DNA from: a candidate division TA06 bacterium
GTDB taxonomy: Bacteria > Ratteibacteria > UBA8468 > MWAK01
NCBI GenBank assembly: GCA_022704925.1
Contig: JAKJFK010000025.1
Location: 1 to 13,338, forward strand
Direction: 5' to 3'
DNA: 13,338 nt
Notes under the pieces: generated by a model
Seen by the model: the letters and a program-made list of their open reading frames with translations, nothing else
The model's database searches: none
What the model was told of the DNA's origin: nothing
In this document: positions 5,756 to 13,338 of the stretch, piece after piece
Layout: the number at the start of each line of letters is the position of its first letter
Position numbering within the stretch: position 1 is the stretch's first letter
Made by a program: the position numbers and the translations under genes

Positions 5756-7775
5756 TCAGGCTGGTCAGGGAGAAGGGCGGCAGGTTGAGGCTGACGGTGC
5801 CGTCGCGCAGGACGGGCGCCGGGACGGCCCGGTTGAAAGCGGTCTCGTCGGACTGGAAAACCTTGAGGTTTTTGATTGTTTCCGGCAGTCCGGTCAGGGT
5901 GGCCGTCCGGCCCGGCCCGAGGTTGGCGATATGGATCGTCAGGATGCGTCCGGACTTCTCCCCGGCCCCGGCCGGCCGGCCGGAGAAGGCGGTGACCAGG
6001 ACTTCGGGCCGGTCGGATTCCGAAGCGACCGCGAGTCCGGCCGGCGTCAGGTTGACGAATTGTTTCAGGAAGGCGTAACGGAGGGTCGGCCGGTACCGGA
6101 TCGGACCGGTGTCGGTGCCGGTTTCCGCCTGGAGCGGCCCGTAGTCGTCGGTGTACTGCCATTCCATGATCGACTGGGGCCGGGCGTGGCGAAGCAGCTC
6201 CTGGTAGAGTCGCAGTTCCTGGACCGCGTAATGGAAGGAATGGATGTACCAGCGGGTCAGGTAGGCGGAGGCGTCGGTGCCGGCCTCGGTCACCAGCAGC
6301 GGGAGCCGATGGCGGTCGGCCAGTTCCTTCCAGGCCCGGTACTCTTCGGGTCGGGCGCCTCCCCAGGCGTGAAAAGCCAGTCCGCCGGCATAGGGCAGCA
6401 GCTCCGGTTTAGCCAGGACCGTGGCCGGGTAGTCAATGGTTTCGGCCGCCCGGTAAACATCGCCGACCAGAATTCTGGTCTTGAGGCCCAGTTTTGACAG
6501 GCGGCCGCCGATCAGGTTTACCGCCAGGGCGTGCTCTTCGGGCGAAAGGAGCACCTGGACGCCGACGTCGGGTTCGTTGAAGGAGAAGAACTCCGCCTCC
6601 ACCCCGTACTCCTGGCGGGCGTAGAGCAGGTAAGCGGCGATTGATTCCACCAGTTCCGGCCAGCGGTCGGCGGCGATCCGGCACCGTTCGCCGGAGATCT
6701 CGTTGCCGGCCGCGATCCAGCCGGGGACCTTCCAGACGCTCCAGCCGACGGGAATGCCTTTTTTATGCAGTGCCGCGGCCAGCTGAAACTCCTCGCGCAG
6801 GCGGCTGCCGGGCCGGTCCTGGCGCCGGAAGTATTCGAGGTCCATCCGTTCCGGGTCGCCGTTGTCATTCTCCGGCTCCCACTCGTCCAGGCCCATCCGG
6901 AGGCGTACCCGGCCGAGCCGGAACTCCTCCAGGCAGCGCCGGCCCGGCTCCGGGTCGGTCCAGAAGCAGAGGTTGCCGCCGAAGCCCTGGAAGGCCGATT
7001 CGGCCAGGCCGGGATTGACCTTGATCCGGACCGGCCGGCGGTCGGGTTTGGCCTCGGCCGTCAGGTCCAGCTCCAGCCGGGCCGTGGCGCCCGGTTCGAC
7101 GACGGCGGCCATTTCCAGCGCCAGCCAGTAGTATTTCTGCCCTTCGGAACGGGTGACGCCCAGGCGTATTTTGCGGTTGCCGTCCAGGCGGCCGGACAGC
7201 TTCAGGCGTCCCGCCGGCCCCTCGAACCGGAAGGAGTTTCCGAGGCCTTCTCCGATGGCGCTTTCCGCCTCGTTTTTGGCGGGCAGTCGGAATTCAACGC
7301 TTCGCCCCTTCCGGTCGGGCAGGCCGGCCCGGCCGCCCTCCAGGAGTTCGGCCGGCAGAAAAAGGAACAGCTGCGCTCCTTCCAGGCGGCGGCCGGCGGC
7401 CTGGGAGAGGGTGAATTCGAGGAGGAGCCGGGAACCGCCGCTTCCGGGTGAAATCGCCTGGCGGTAACGGCCCAGGGTTTCGTAGAAGGTCTGTACTTCT
7501 CCGCGCCAGGACCGGGTTTCCCCCTGCCGGGCGTACTCGACCAGCCGGGCCTGGCTGTAAAGGGAGAGGCGTTCGCCGCCGGCCGGGTAGAGGACCAGGT
7601 TGGCGCTGATCGGGAAGAGCGTTTCTCCGCAATAGATTCCCACCGGCCGGCCGGCGCCGTTGACCTGCAGGAGCTCGGCGGCGCCGGCGTTCCCCCGGGC
7701 CAGCAGCAGCGCGGCCAGCAGCCCGGCCGCGGCCAGGCTGCCTTTGAGACCGGCGGAGCGGAGATTTCTCTTCAT
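5733..7775 (-). CDS. Secreted GH30-like glycoside hydrolase with extra N-terminal domain
   Basis: A protein of 680 aa with a signal peptide (about residues 1-32). Residues about 35-245 form a beta-rich region with no recognised family. A TIM barrel of clan GH-A follows from about 250 to 575. It begins with the GH30-type motif QGFGGN (263-268). The likely acid/base is Glu401 in FFSFNEPDV and the nucleophile Glu497 in LLVTEAG. The C-terminus, about 580-680, is a small beta-sandwich ending in LPPFSLTSL, as in GH30 enzymes. GH30 enzymes act on xylans, beta-glucosides, fucosides or galactans; the exact substrate cannot be read here. The ATG overlaps the preceding stop (ATGA at 7775-7772) and has only a weak ribosome binding site, so translation probably depends on coupling. 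It is the last gene of the hydrolase operon. Confidence 0.85.
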   Translation of the reverse strand: MKRNLRSAGLKGSLAAAGLLAALLLARGNAGAAELLQVNGAGRPVGIYCGETLFPISANLVLYPAGGERLSLYSQARLVEYARQGETRSWRGEVQTFYETLGRYRQAISPGSGGSRLLLEFTLSQAAGRRLEGAQLFLFLPAELLEGGRAGLPDRKGRSVEFRLPAKNEAESAIGEGLGNSFRFEGPAGRLKLSGRLDGNRKIRLGVTRSEGQKYYWLALEMAAVVEPGATARLELDLTAEAKPDRRPVRIKVNPGLAESAFQGFGGNLCFWTDPEPGRRCLEEFRLGRVRLRMGLDEWEPENDNGDPERMDLEYFRRQDRPGSRLREEFQLAAALHKKGIPVGWSVWKVPGWIAAGNEISGERCRIAADRWPELVESIAAYLLYARQEYGVEAEFFSFNEPDVGVQVLLSPEEHALAVNLIGGRLSKLGLKTRILVGDVYRAAETIDYPATVLAKPELLPYAGGLAFHAWGGARPEEYRAWKELADRHRLPLLVTEAGTDASAYLTRWYIHSFHYAVQELRLYQELLRHARPQSIMEWQYTDDYGPLQAETGTDTGPIRYRPTLRYAFLKQFVNLTPAGLAVASESDRPEVLVTAFSGRPAGAGEKSGRILTIHIANLGPGRTATLTGLPETIKNLKVFQSDETAFNRAVPAPVLRDGTVSLNLPPFSLTSLTDGDLSP

Positions 7776-10700
7776 GGTTCCGGGACCAGTTTCAGGTTGA
7801 GGCGCAGTTCGCTTCCGGCCGGGAGGCCGGCGACCGGGAGGATCAGCTGGGCGTTGCCGCCTTCGTTCCGGGACTCAAAGCCGAAGGCGCTTTTAAGGGT
7901 GCCGCCCGGGATCTGGAAGCCGGCCTCCAAACTGAGGCGGCTGCCATCGGCCAGGGTCAGCCGGTAGCCGCCGGGCTGGGCTTCCAGCCGGCCGGCCAGC
8001 CGGAAGATGACCTGACCGGCGGTTTCGGCGGGCCGGGCCTTGACCCGGTAGCGGTACTCGATTTCCAGGGCCGCCGGGCCGGGTTTCAGGGTCCGGAGCA
8101 GGTGGAAGCCGTCGTTCTCGTTCTCCAGCTGGAGGGCGGGTCCGGCCAGGACCCGGACGTTGGGCTTCTCGGTGACCATCAGGCCGAGGTTGTAGAACTC
8201 ATCCTTGAGGATGACCGGAGCCGCGCCCCGATTGGCCGAGTAGGTTTCGCCGCCCGGCGTCGGCCGCAGCGACCAGGGGCCGCCCTTCACTTCGACGGCC
8301 TGGGCGGCCGTCTCCCGGCCGGCCTTGGCCGCCAGCAGGACCGGCTCCAGGCCGGCGGCCGCCATTCCGGCCACTTCCAGGAACTGGACGTCGCGGCCGG
8401 CCTTGAGGTTGAGCGCGGTCTGGTTCCGGAAGGGCGTCTCGTTACCCATGATGTCGCGCACCAGGCCGCCGGCCGGCCTCGGAAACTTCAGTTCCAGGTC
8501 CAGTTCACCCTTCTCCTCCCACCAGAAGGCGGCCAGGGCCGAGCTGCCCCGTTCGAAGAGGTGTATCTTCAGGGCGTCCTCGGAGAGGATCTTGACCGGC
8601 CGGGCTCCGTCCAGCGAGTAGGAAGTGACCGCGAAGGCGCTGCCCTCGGGCTTGAGGCTGGAATCGTGCTCGATGAAGGTCCAGGAGTACTCGAAGCCGG
8701 GATTGTAGTCGGCCGGCCAGGTATTCCAGTAGTAGCACTGGAAACGGGCCTCCGGCAGCGAGCAGACCGTGGTGTAGAAGTGGCCCACCTGCTGGACGCC
8801 GGGCCGCTCGGGCCGGTAATCGGGCCGGGTGGAGTAAAAGGTGGAGCCGCCCCAGCCGCCGCCCTCGGTATTCCAGACCGGCTTGCCGCCCAGCAGCTGG
8901 CTGTACTTTTTGAAGGCTTCGGCCAGGCCGGAGGAGTAGTTGTAGAAGTGGGCCGAGACCTCGTCCAGGTGGTTGAGTCCGCCCAGTTCGACGAAGCGGC
9001 GCAGGAAGCCGCCGGAGAAGAGGGTCGAGGAGAGGCCGATGACCAGGCAGTCCGGATCGGCCCGCTTGGCGGCCGCGTAAGTGCGGCGGCAGAGTTCGGC
9101 GTAGAAATCGGCCGACTGGGGCTCGTTCCAGACCTCCCAGACCCGGACCCGGCCCTTGAAATGGCCGACGGTCTTTTCGACGTAGGTCTCCCACTCGGAC
9201 CAGTTCCTGGGCCGGCTGGTGTAGCCCTGGGAGCCGTCCTCGCTCGCCCAGGCCGGCGTTCCGTGCAGGACCCCGAAGACGCTCACCCCGTACTTGAGCG
9301 CCCGGTCCAGCTTCTCGTCGGCCTTCTCCCAGGTCCACTCGCCCGGCTTCGGTTCCACCGCGTACCAGCAGAAGGACCAGTGGTCCCGGCTCCACTTGGT
9401 GCCCAGCGCCCGGGCCAGGTAAAGATTGGCGTCGCTGAACTGGACCAGGGCCCCGAACTTCGATTCCGGCCGCAGGCCCGGGTAGCGGGGCGGCGGCACC
9501 ACCGCGAAGATCTGCTCGTTGAGGACCTGGCCGGACCCGTCCTTCAGCAGGGCCCGCAGGCTGCCGCGCAGGTGGTCGGGCAGGCCGATCTTAACCGCGG
9601 CGGTCGTCCCGGCCCCGGCCCCGGCCCGGATCGACTGGCGCCAGGCCTCCCGGCCGAAGTAATCCTCGATGGTCAGGGTCAGGTTCTCGGCGGCCGGCGC
9701 CGGCCCGTAATTACGGCTCTGGAGAAGCAGCTCCTTCGGTTCCGTCCAGGTGAAGAGGTTGAAGTCCCGGCCTGTGGAGATTCCGTGTTCCAGGGTGCGG
9801 GCCGGCTGATAGGGGCGCAGGTCGCCCTCCTCGAGCGCCAGGTTGTCGGCCAGGACCCGGCCGCTCAGGCGCAGGGTATAGGTGTTGCCGCTCGGATTGG
9901 CCGGCGGCACGAAGGAGAAATTGTAACGCTGCCAGTCGCCGGTGACCTTGAAGTCCTGGCTGATGGCCGCCTGCTTGGTCCGGTATCCATCGCTGTAGCC
10001 GTTGAGAAATTCCACCCGGAGGTTGGCACTGCTGCCGGCGGCCGCCTTGAAGTAGCCGGAGAAGGTGTGGCGGCGGTAGGGGCGCAGTTTCAGCCGCTGG
10101 TACCAGAGACGCTCGGCCGGCATGGCCCGGCCGCCCTCCAGGCCGCCGGCGACCGGGACCAGCTTCCCGCCGCCGAAGATCCCCCAGCCGCAGCCGGTCT
10201 CCAGCTCGAAGGAGGAGTTGGCAAACTTGTTGCCGGGCTGGTAGTCGGTCTCCTCCTTGACGGCGCTGGCCAGCTCCATCTTCGGGGTCAGGGTGGTCCC
10301 GGCCAGGAGTTTCTGGATCTCGGCCTCCGGCAGGCCGGTCACTTCGGCGAAGAAGAGGTCGTCCAGGAAGATGCGCAGGCCGGGCTTGGTGGTATAAAGG
10401 ATGAAGCGGAACCAGCCGATGGTGTTGATGTCGGAGGTGACCAGGCCGCCGATGTGGGTCCACTCGCCGAGGTAGCGGAAACGGGTGCGCGGAAAGCTGC
10501 CGCCGGCCCCGACGAAGCCGGGCGTGGACATGTGGAGATAGAAGGAGGGTGAGTCGCCGGTCGCCGGGTCGAATTCGGTCCGGGTCCAGAAGGAGAAGAC
10601 GAACTTGCGGGGCGGGCCGCCCGGGACGTTGATCGGGAAGCGGAACCAGTTGCCGCTGGCCTGCATCGGGGCCAGGGCGAGCGCGTAGTTCCCGCTGTGG

Positions 10701-10894
10701 GCCTCCTTGACCCACTCCACCTTCGGATTGCCGCCGACGGTGTAGCCGCCGGGTAGGCTGCCGCCGGTGCCGACCTCTTCAAAGCCGGGGTTCTTGAGCC
10801 AGTTGACGCCCGGGGCGACCTGGGCCCGGACAATCCCCGGCAGCGCGGCGGCGATCAGCGCGGCCAGACCGATCGTAATCCGGAATTTCCTCAC
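7772..10894 (-). CDS. Secreted multidomain clan-A glycoside hydrolase (GH39/GH5-like) with two CBM-like modules
   Basis: A protein of 1040 aa. The GTG at 10894 is chosen because AAGGAGG lies 5 bases before it and a good signal peptide follows directly (residues 1-24, cut RA before Q); a longer frame from an upstream ATG overlaps the previous gene. Domains: carbohydrate-binding (CBM4/9-like) module about 31-183, opening with NWLKNPGFEEV; a second about 222-364, opening with NKFANSSFELE; a beta-sandwich about 371-466; a TIM barrel from about 480 to 760; and C-terminal beta domains of unclear type to 1040. Catalytic candidates are Glu591 (acid/base) in VWEVWNEPQ and Glu677 (nucleophile) in VWNTEGGG. 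The barrel opening, SRDHWSFCWYAVEPKPGEW, resembles GH39 beta-xylosidase and GH5-type enzymes. Start overlaps the upstream stop (GTGA) and the stop overlaps the next start (ATGA). Substrate inferred only as a plant-type polysaccharide. Confidence 0.85.
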   Translation of the reverse strand: MRKFRITIGLAALIAAALPGIVRAQVAPGVNWLKNPGFEEVGTGGSLPGGYTVGGNPKVEWVKEAHSGNYALALAPMQASGNWFRFPINVPGGPPRKFVFSFWTRTEFDPATGDSPSFYLHMSTPGFVGAGGSFPRTRFRYLGEWTHIGGLVTSDINTIGWFRFILYTTKPGLRIFLDDLFFAEVTGLPEAEIQKLLAGTTLTPKMELASAVKEETDYQPGNKFANSSFELETGCGWGIFGGGKLVPVAGGLEGGRAMPAERLWYQRLKLRPYRRHTFSGYFKAAAGSSANLRVEFLNGYSDGYRTKQAAISQDFKVTGDWQRYNFSFVPPANPSGNTYTLRLSGRVLADNLALEEGDLRPYQPARTLEHGISTGRDFNLFTWTEPKELLLQSRNYGPAPAAENLTLTIEDYFGREAWRQSIRAGAGAGTTAAVKIGLPDHLRGSLRALLKDGSGQVLNEQIFAVVPPPRYPGLRPESKFGALVQFSDANLYLARALGTKWSRDHWSFCWYAVEPKPGEWTWEKADEKLDRALKYGVSVFGVLHGTPAWASEDGSQGYTSRPRNWSEWETYVEKTVGHFKGRVRVWEVWNEPQSADFYAELCRRTYAAAKRADPDCLVIGLSSTLFSGGFLRRFVELGGLNHLDEVSAHFYNYSSGLAEAFKKYSQLLGGKPVWNTEGGGWGGSTFYSTRPDYRPERPGVQQVGHFYTTVCSLPEARFQCYYWNTWPADYNPGFEYSWTFIEHDSSLKPEGSAFAVTSYSLDGARPVKILSEDALKIHLFERGSSALAAFWWEEKGELDLELKFPRPAGGLVRDIMGNETPFRNQTALNLKAGRDVQFLEVAGMAAAGLEPVLLAAKAGRETAAQAVEVKGGPWSLRPTPGGETYSANRGAAPVILKDEFYNLGLMVTEKPNVRVLAGPALQLENENDGFHLLRTLKPGPAALEIEYRYRVKARPAETAGQVIFRLAGRLEAQPGGYRLTLADGSRLSLEAGFQIPGGTLKSAFGFESRNEGGNAQLILPVAGLPAGSELRLNLKLVPEP

Positions 10895-13338
10895 GTTTCC
10901 CTCCTTGGGAATAGCAGGCTGGCCAGCGGCAGTCCATCGGAGACCAGCTGGTAGGTTTCGGTCCACTTCTTTTCGTTTCGAAAGGTGCCGGGGCCGACCA
11001 GTTCGCGCTCCTGGTCGAAGCGGCGGCCGGCCGGTATCCGGTAATGGTGCGGCCCGAGCAGGTTGCGCAGGGAGTTGACCGCCTCCAGTTCCAGCCGGTT
11101 GCGGCCCGGCCGGGCCAGCCCGGTTATCTCCAGCCGGTAGGGCGGCCAGAGCAGCGTGCCGGCGCTCCGGCCGTTGATCCGCACCTGGTAAACGGCCGCG
11201 GCCGGGTTTTCCAGTTCCAGCCAGACCCGGCCGAGATTCTCCTTCAGCTCGAACTCCTGCGCCGCCGCCAGCCGGCCGGCGAAGAAGGGATAGCCCTGAG
11301 CGGTCCAGGCGCCGGAGCGGAGGCGCTCCGGTTCGGCGGCGGTCAGCCGGAAACGGCGCCGGCCGGGGCCGGCGACGGCGAAGTCCCCGGTTATAAAAAG
11401 GTTCTGGAGTTCGGTGTCGGACCGGAAGCCGGTGCGCAGGATGATTTCGTTCCGGCCCGGCCGCAGCCGGCCGGCGGCCGGAAGTTTGCGGAAGGCCGGG
11501 TCAACCCACCAGCCGGGATGGGCCGGGCGCCGCAGCGGCCGGCCGTTGAAGCGGATCTGAAATCGTTCCGGGGTTTCCATGACCAGGAAAATTTCCGTCT
11601 TCGGTTTCGGCGGTTGCTTGACCTGGAAATCGAAGGCCAGTTCCACCGTGGCCAATATCTTCAGGCGGCCGAGCCGGCGCCGGTTCAGCCAGGGCTGGGC
11701 CCCGCTGTTGGCGTCCCAGGCCCCGGCCTTCAGCGCCTGGCGCAGTTCCGCCTCGGCCTGCCAGACCGGCCGCCGCGGGCTCCAGGCGCCGCTGTTCACC
11801 CGGTAGCGGCAGTAGTCGAGCACCAGGGCGTTGGGATCGAGGCGCCGGAATTCCCATTCATTTTTCAGCGGCCGGCGGACCGGCTTTGGGCCGGTCCCGG
11901 TTTCGGCCGCCTTGACCCGGGCCGGTTCCGGTCCGTTGATGACCAGGAGGCGGCTCTGGGCCGGGGCGAATTCAAGGTCCAGCTGCCAGCCTTTCCCTTC
12001 CCGCCGCGCCGGCAACCGGCGGGCCGTGCCTTCGGCCGCGTCCCATTCCAGGGGCTTCTTCCGGCCGGCCAGCCCGACCCGGTAGCGGCCGCCGCGGAAG
12101 CGGTCCAGGTTGACCAGGAAGTAAACCTGGCTTCGCCCGCAGTCCCGCCGGTGCGCGTAAATGGACGGAGTCCCGCCGCCCCGGCCGTCGTTAATTATGA
12201 TGTCCGGCGCGGCCAGGCCGTTTAAGAGATCCGTCAGAAGTTCGATTTTGTCCAGCATCTCGACGCCGGGGCGGCCGAAGAAGGCGGCCAGCCGTTTCGA
12301 TGGGCGGCCGGAGAGGAGCCGGGGCCGGGGCTCCAGGGCCAGCACCCGGCCGCCGGATTCCCGGAAGGCCTCCAGGAGTTTCAGAGTCCCTTCCATCAGG
12401 TTGAAGAGCGGCGGCAGGATGACCAGCCGGTAGGCGGCTTGGCCCACCCGCAGCCGGCCGCCTTCCACCCGGCCGTGTTCGGCCAGGAGCGTCTCGTCCC
12501 CGTAATCATGGCCGTAATGGAGTTCGCAGAGGCGGCGGGAGAGTGCGTTGAAGGAGCGGTCGATCCCGACCAGGCGGCGGTTGGCCCGGAAGAGTCCGGC
12601 GTAGCTGGCGGCCGGCTGGAAGGAGGCGAAGGCGCTGGTCGAGGGATGGAGCAGCAGGATCTCGGCATGGTACCGGCCCCGGGTCAGCAGGTATTCCAGC
12701 CGGGCGAAGTAATCCTCCAGGCGATGGTGATGGGGCCACCAGGGCTGCTGGAAGAAGAGGGAGGGCGGGTAATCCAGCTTGCGGTGGCCGCGCAGGGAGT
12801 AGTGACTGAGGTGCTGGCAGCGGAGGTTGACGCCCAGCGCGTGCTCCCAGTCGCCCACCCATTTCAGGCCGGCCGGTCCGAAGTCCCAGCCGCCGCCGGC
12901 GTAGAGCTCGGAGAGGACCCGCGGTTTGCCCAGCTGGTTGGCCACGCTGGCCGCCTGCTTCATGGTCACCAGCGGCTTGATGTTCCAGCCCAGGTGGTCG
13001 ACGCCGGGATAGTGCTGGTACTGGTAGTGGAACATGAAGGCCTGGTTGAGGAACTGGACCAGGAGCGGCTCCTCGCCGTTGTAATGGCCGGTGAAGAGCA
13101 GGCGGTTCCGTTCGCACCAGCGGTAAAGACGGCGGGAGAAGTTTTCGGCGAAGAGTTCGGCGGCGGCCGACCAGAAGTCGAGGCGGACCCGGCCGGCGCC
13201 GGCCAGCGGGCGGAAGAGGGCCGGCAGGTGCTCCCGGATGTCGTAACCCCGCTTCCGGAGAAAATACCCCGGGAAGTTTTCGGTCCAGGGGATCCCCGGC
13301 CCGTAGAGCATGCCGCGCCAGTGCGGCTCGTCGGTGAA
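10891..13338 (-). CDS. GH106-like glycosyl hydrolase, 5'-truncated by window edge
   Basis: 815 codons are visible; the N-terminus lies beyond base 13338. The visible part opens with FTDEPHWRGMLYG and continues through TGHYNGEEPL, a DHLGWNIKPL stretch, KQAASVANQLGK, VLSELYAGGGWDF, GVNLRCQHLSHYS and LDYPPSLFFQQPWW. This block is characteristic of the large GH106 alpha-L-rhamnosidase-related glycosyl hydrolases. Catalytic residue candidates are the acidic ones in TDEP, GEEP and LSE. A glutamine-amidotransferase-like region follows (strands such as ILLLHPS and RLVILPPLF). The C-terminal ~120 residues resemble the family-2 sugar-binding jelly-roll (VRINGRSAGTLLWPPYRLEI, then GRNRLELEAVN). The activity may be rhamnosidase, but many relatives are untested. 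Its stop overlaps the following start (GTGA), making it the first visible gene of the operon. Confidence 0.8.
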   Translation of the reverse strand, partial: FTDEPHWRGMLYGPGIPWTENFPGYFLRKRGYDIREHLPALFRPLAGAGRVRLDFWSAAAELFAENFSRRLYRWCERNRLLFTGHYNGEEPLLVQFLNQAFMFHYQYQHYPGVDHLGWNIKPLVTMKQAASVANQLGKPRVLSELYAGGGWDFGPAGLKWVGDWEHALGVNLRCQHLSHYSLRGHRKLDYPPSLFFQQPWWPHHHRLEDYFARLEYLLTRGRYHAEILLLHPSTSAFASFQPAASYAGLFRANRRLVGIDRSFNALSRRLCELHYGHDYGDETLLAEHGRVEGGRLRVGQAAYRLVILPPLFNLMEGTLKLLEAFRESGGRVLALEPRPRLLSGRPSKRLAAFFGRPGVEMLDKIELLTDLLNGLAAPDIIINDGRGGGTPSIYAHRRDCGRSQVYFLVNLDRFRGGRYRVGLAGRKKPLEWDAAEGTARRLPARREGKGWQLDLEFAPAQSRLLVINGPEPARVKAAETGTGPKPVRRPLKNEWEFRRLDPNALVLDYCRYRVNSGAWSPRRPVWQAEAELRQALKAGAWDANSGAQPWLNRRRLGRLKILATVELAFDFQVKQPPKPKTEIFLVMETPERFQIRFNGRPLRRPAHPGWWVDPAFRKLPAAGRLRPGRNEIILRTGFRSDTELQNLFITGDFAVAGPGRRRFRLTAAEPERLRSGAWTAQGYPFFAGRLAAAQEFELKENLGRVWLELENPAAAVYQVRINGRSAGTLLWPPYRLEITGLARPGRNRLELEAVNSLRNLLGPHHYRIPAGRRFDQERELVGPGTFRNEKKWTETYQLVSDGLPLASLLFPRRET
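10900..10906 (-). promoter_or_regulatory. Strong Shine-Dalgarno sequence setting a GTG start
   Basis: Minus-strand AAGGAGG sits 5 bases before the GTG at 10894 and lies inside the end of the upstream hydrolase gene. It decides the start of the 1040-aa hydrolase and argues for reinitiation from the upstream cistron. Confidence 0.75.

Noticed and set aside
8102-10552. Long open frame on the plus strand opposite the 1040-aa hydrolase
   Set aside because: It is antisense to a gene with clear domains and catalytic motifs. Its product is low-complexity, rich in Gly, Ala, Val and Arg, as expected from high-GC DNA lacking stops.
10895-10966. ATG at 10966 as the start of the 1040-aa hydrolase
   Set aside because: It would add 24 residues before the signal peptide and overlap the previous gene by 76 bases, whereas the GTG at 10894 has a strong ribosome binding site.

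Overview
The window joins two unlike pieces of DNA. Bases 1 to about 2410 are AT-richer by eye and hold three co-directional plus-strand genes. Bases about 2413 to 13338 are very GC-rich, full of CCGG/GGCC runs, and all genes there lie on the minus strand. The GC-rich part looks like an uncultured, probably heterotrophic, polysaccharide-degrading bacterium. The mix of a Gfo/Idh/MocA oxidoreductase, several large secreted glycoside hydrolases and a secreted EF-hand protein is common in PVC-group (Lentisphaerae/Verrucomicrobia/Planctomycetes-like) and similar candidate phyla. That placement is a low-confidence inference; there is no rRNA or other taxonomic marker.

Left island (1-2412): a small membrane protein with about four TM segments, a secreted HEAT-repeat protein overlapping it by 4 bp, and a secreted protein combining a permuted NlpC/P60 (YiiX/LRAT-like) papain fold with a C-terminal Ig-like domain. 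The island ends abruptly against a GC-rich fragment encoding only the first ~100 residues of PriA (minus strand, 2413-2715). A 78-bp inverted repeat, about 90% identical, lies at the extreme left edge (1-78) and upstream of the priA fragment (2773-2850). The segment is therefore a rearranged or mobile piece of DNA, or an assembly chimera at a repeat.

Middle (2986-5632, minus strand): a Gfo/Idh/MocA-type dehydrogenase, a secreted cyclophilin-type peptidyl-prolyl isomerase, and a secreted protein with five EF-hand loops. The last two probably form a transcription unit.

Right (5733-13338, minus strand): three large carbohydrate-active genes, read from 13338 downwards. They are a 5'-truncated GH106-like glycosyl hydrolase, a multidomain GH39/GH5-like clan-A hydrolase with two carbohydrate-binding-type modules, and a GH30-like hydrolase with a long unassigned N-terminal region. 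Both junctions are 4-bp stop/start overlaps (GTGA and ATGA), so this is a tightly coupled operon, plausibly for extracytoplasmic breakdown of a complex, perhaps rhamnose- or xylose-containing, plant-type glycan. The downstream oxidoreductase could process a released sugar. The substrate is not shown by the sequence.

No tRNA, rRNA, CRISPR array, recognisable transposase or integrase was found.
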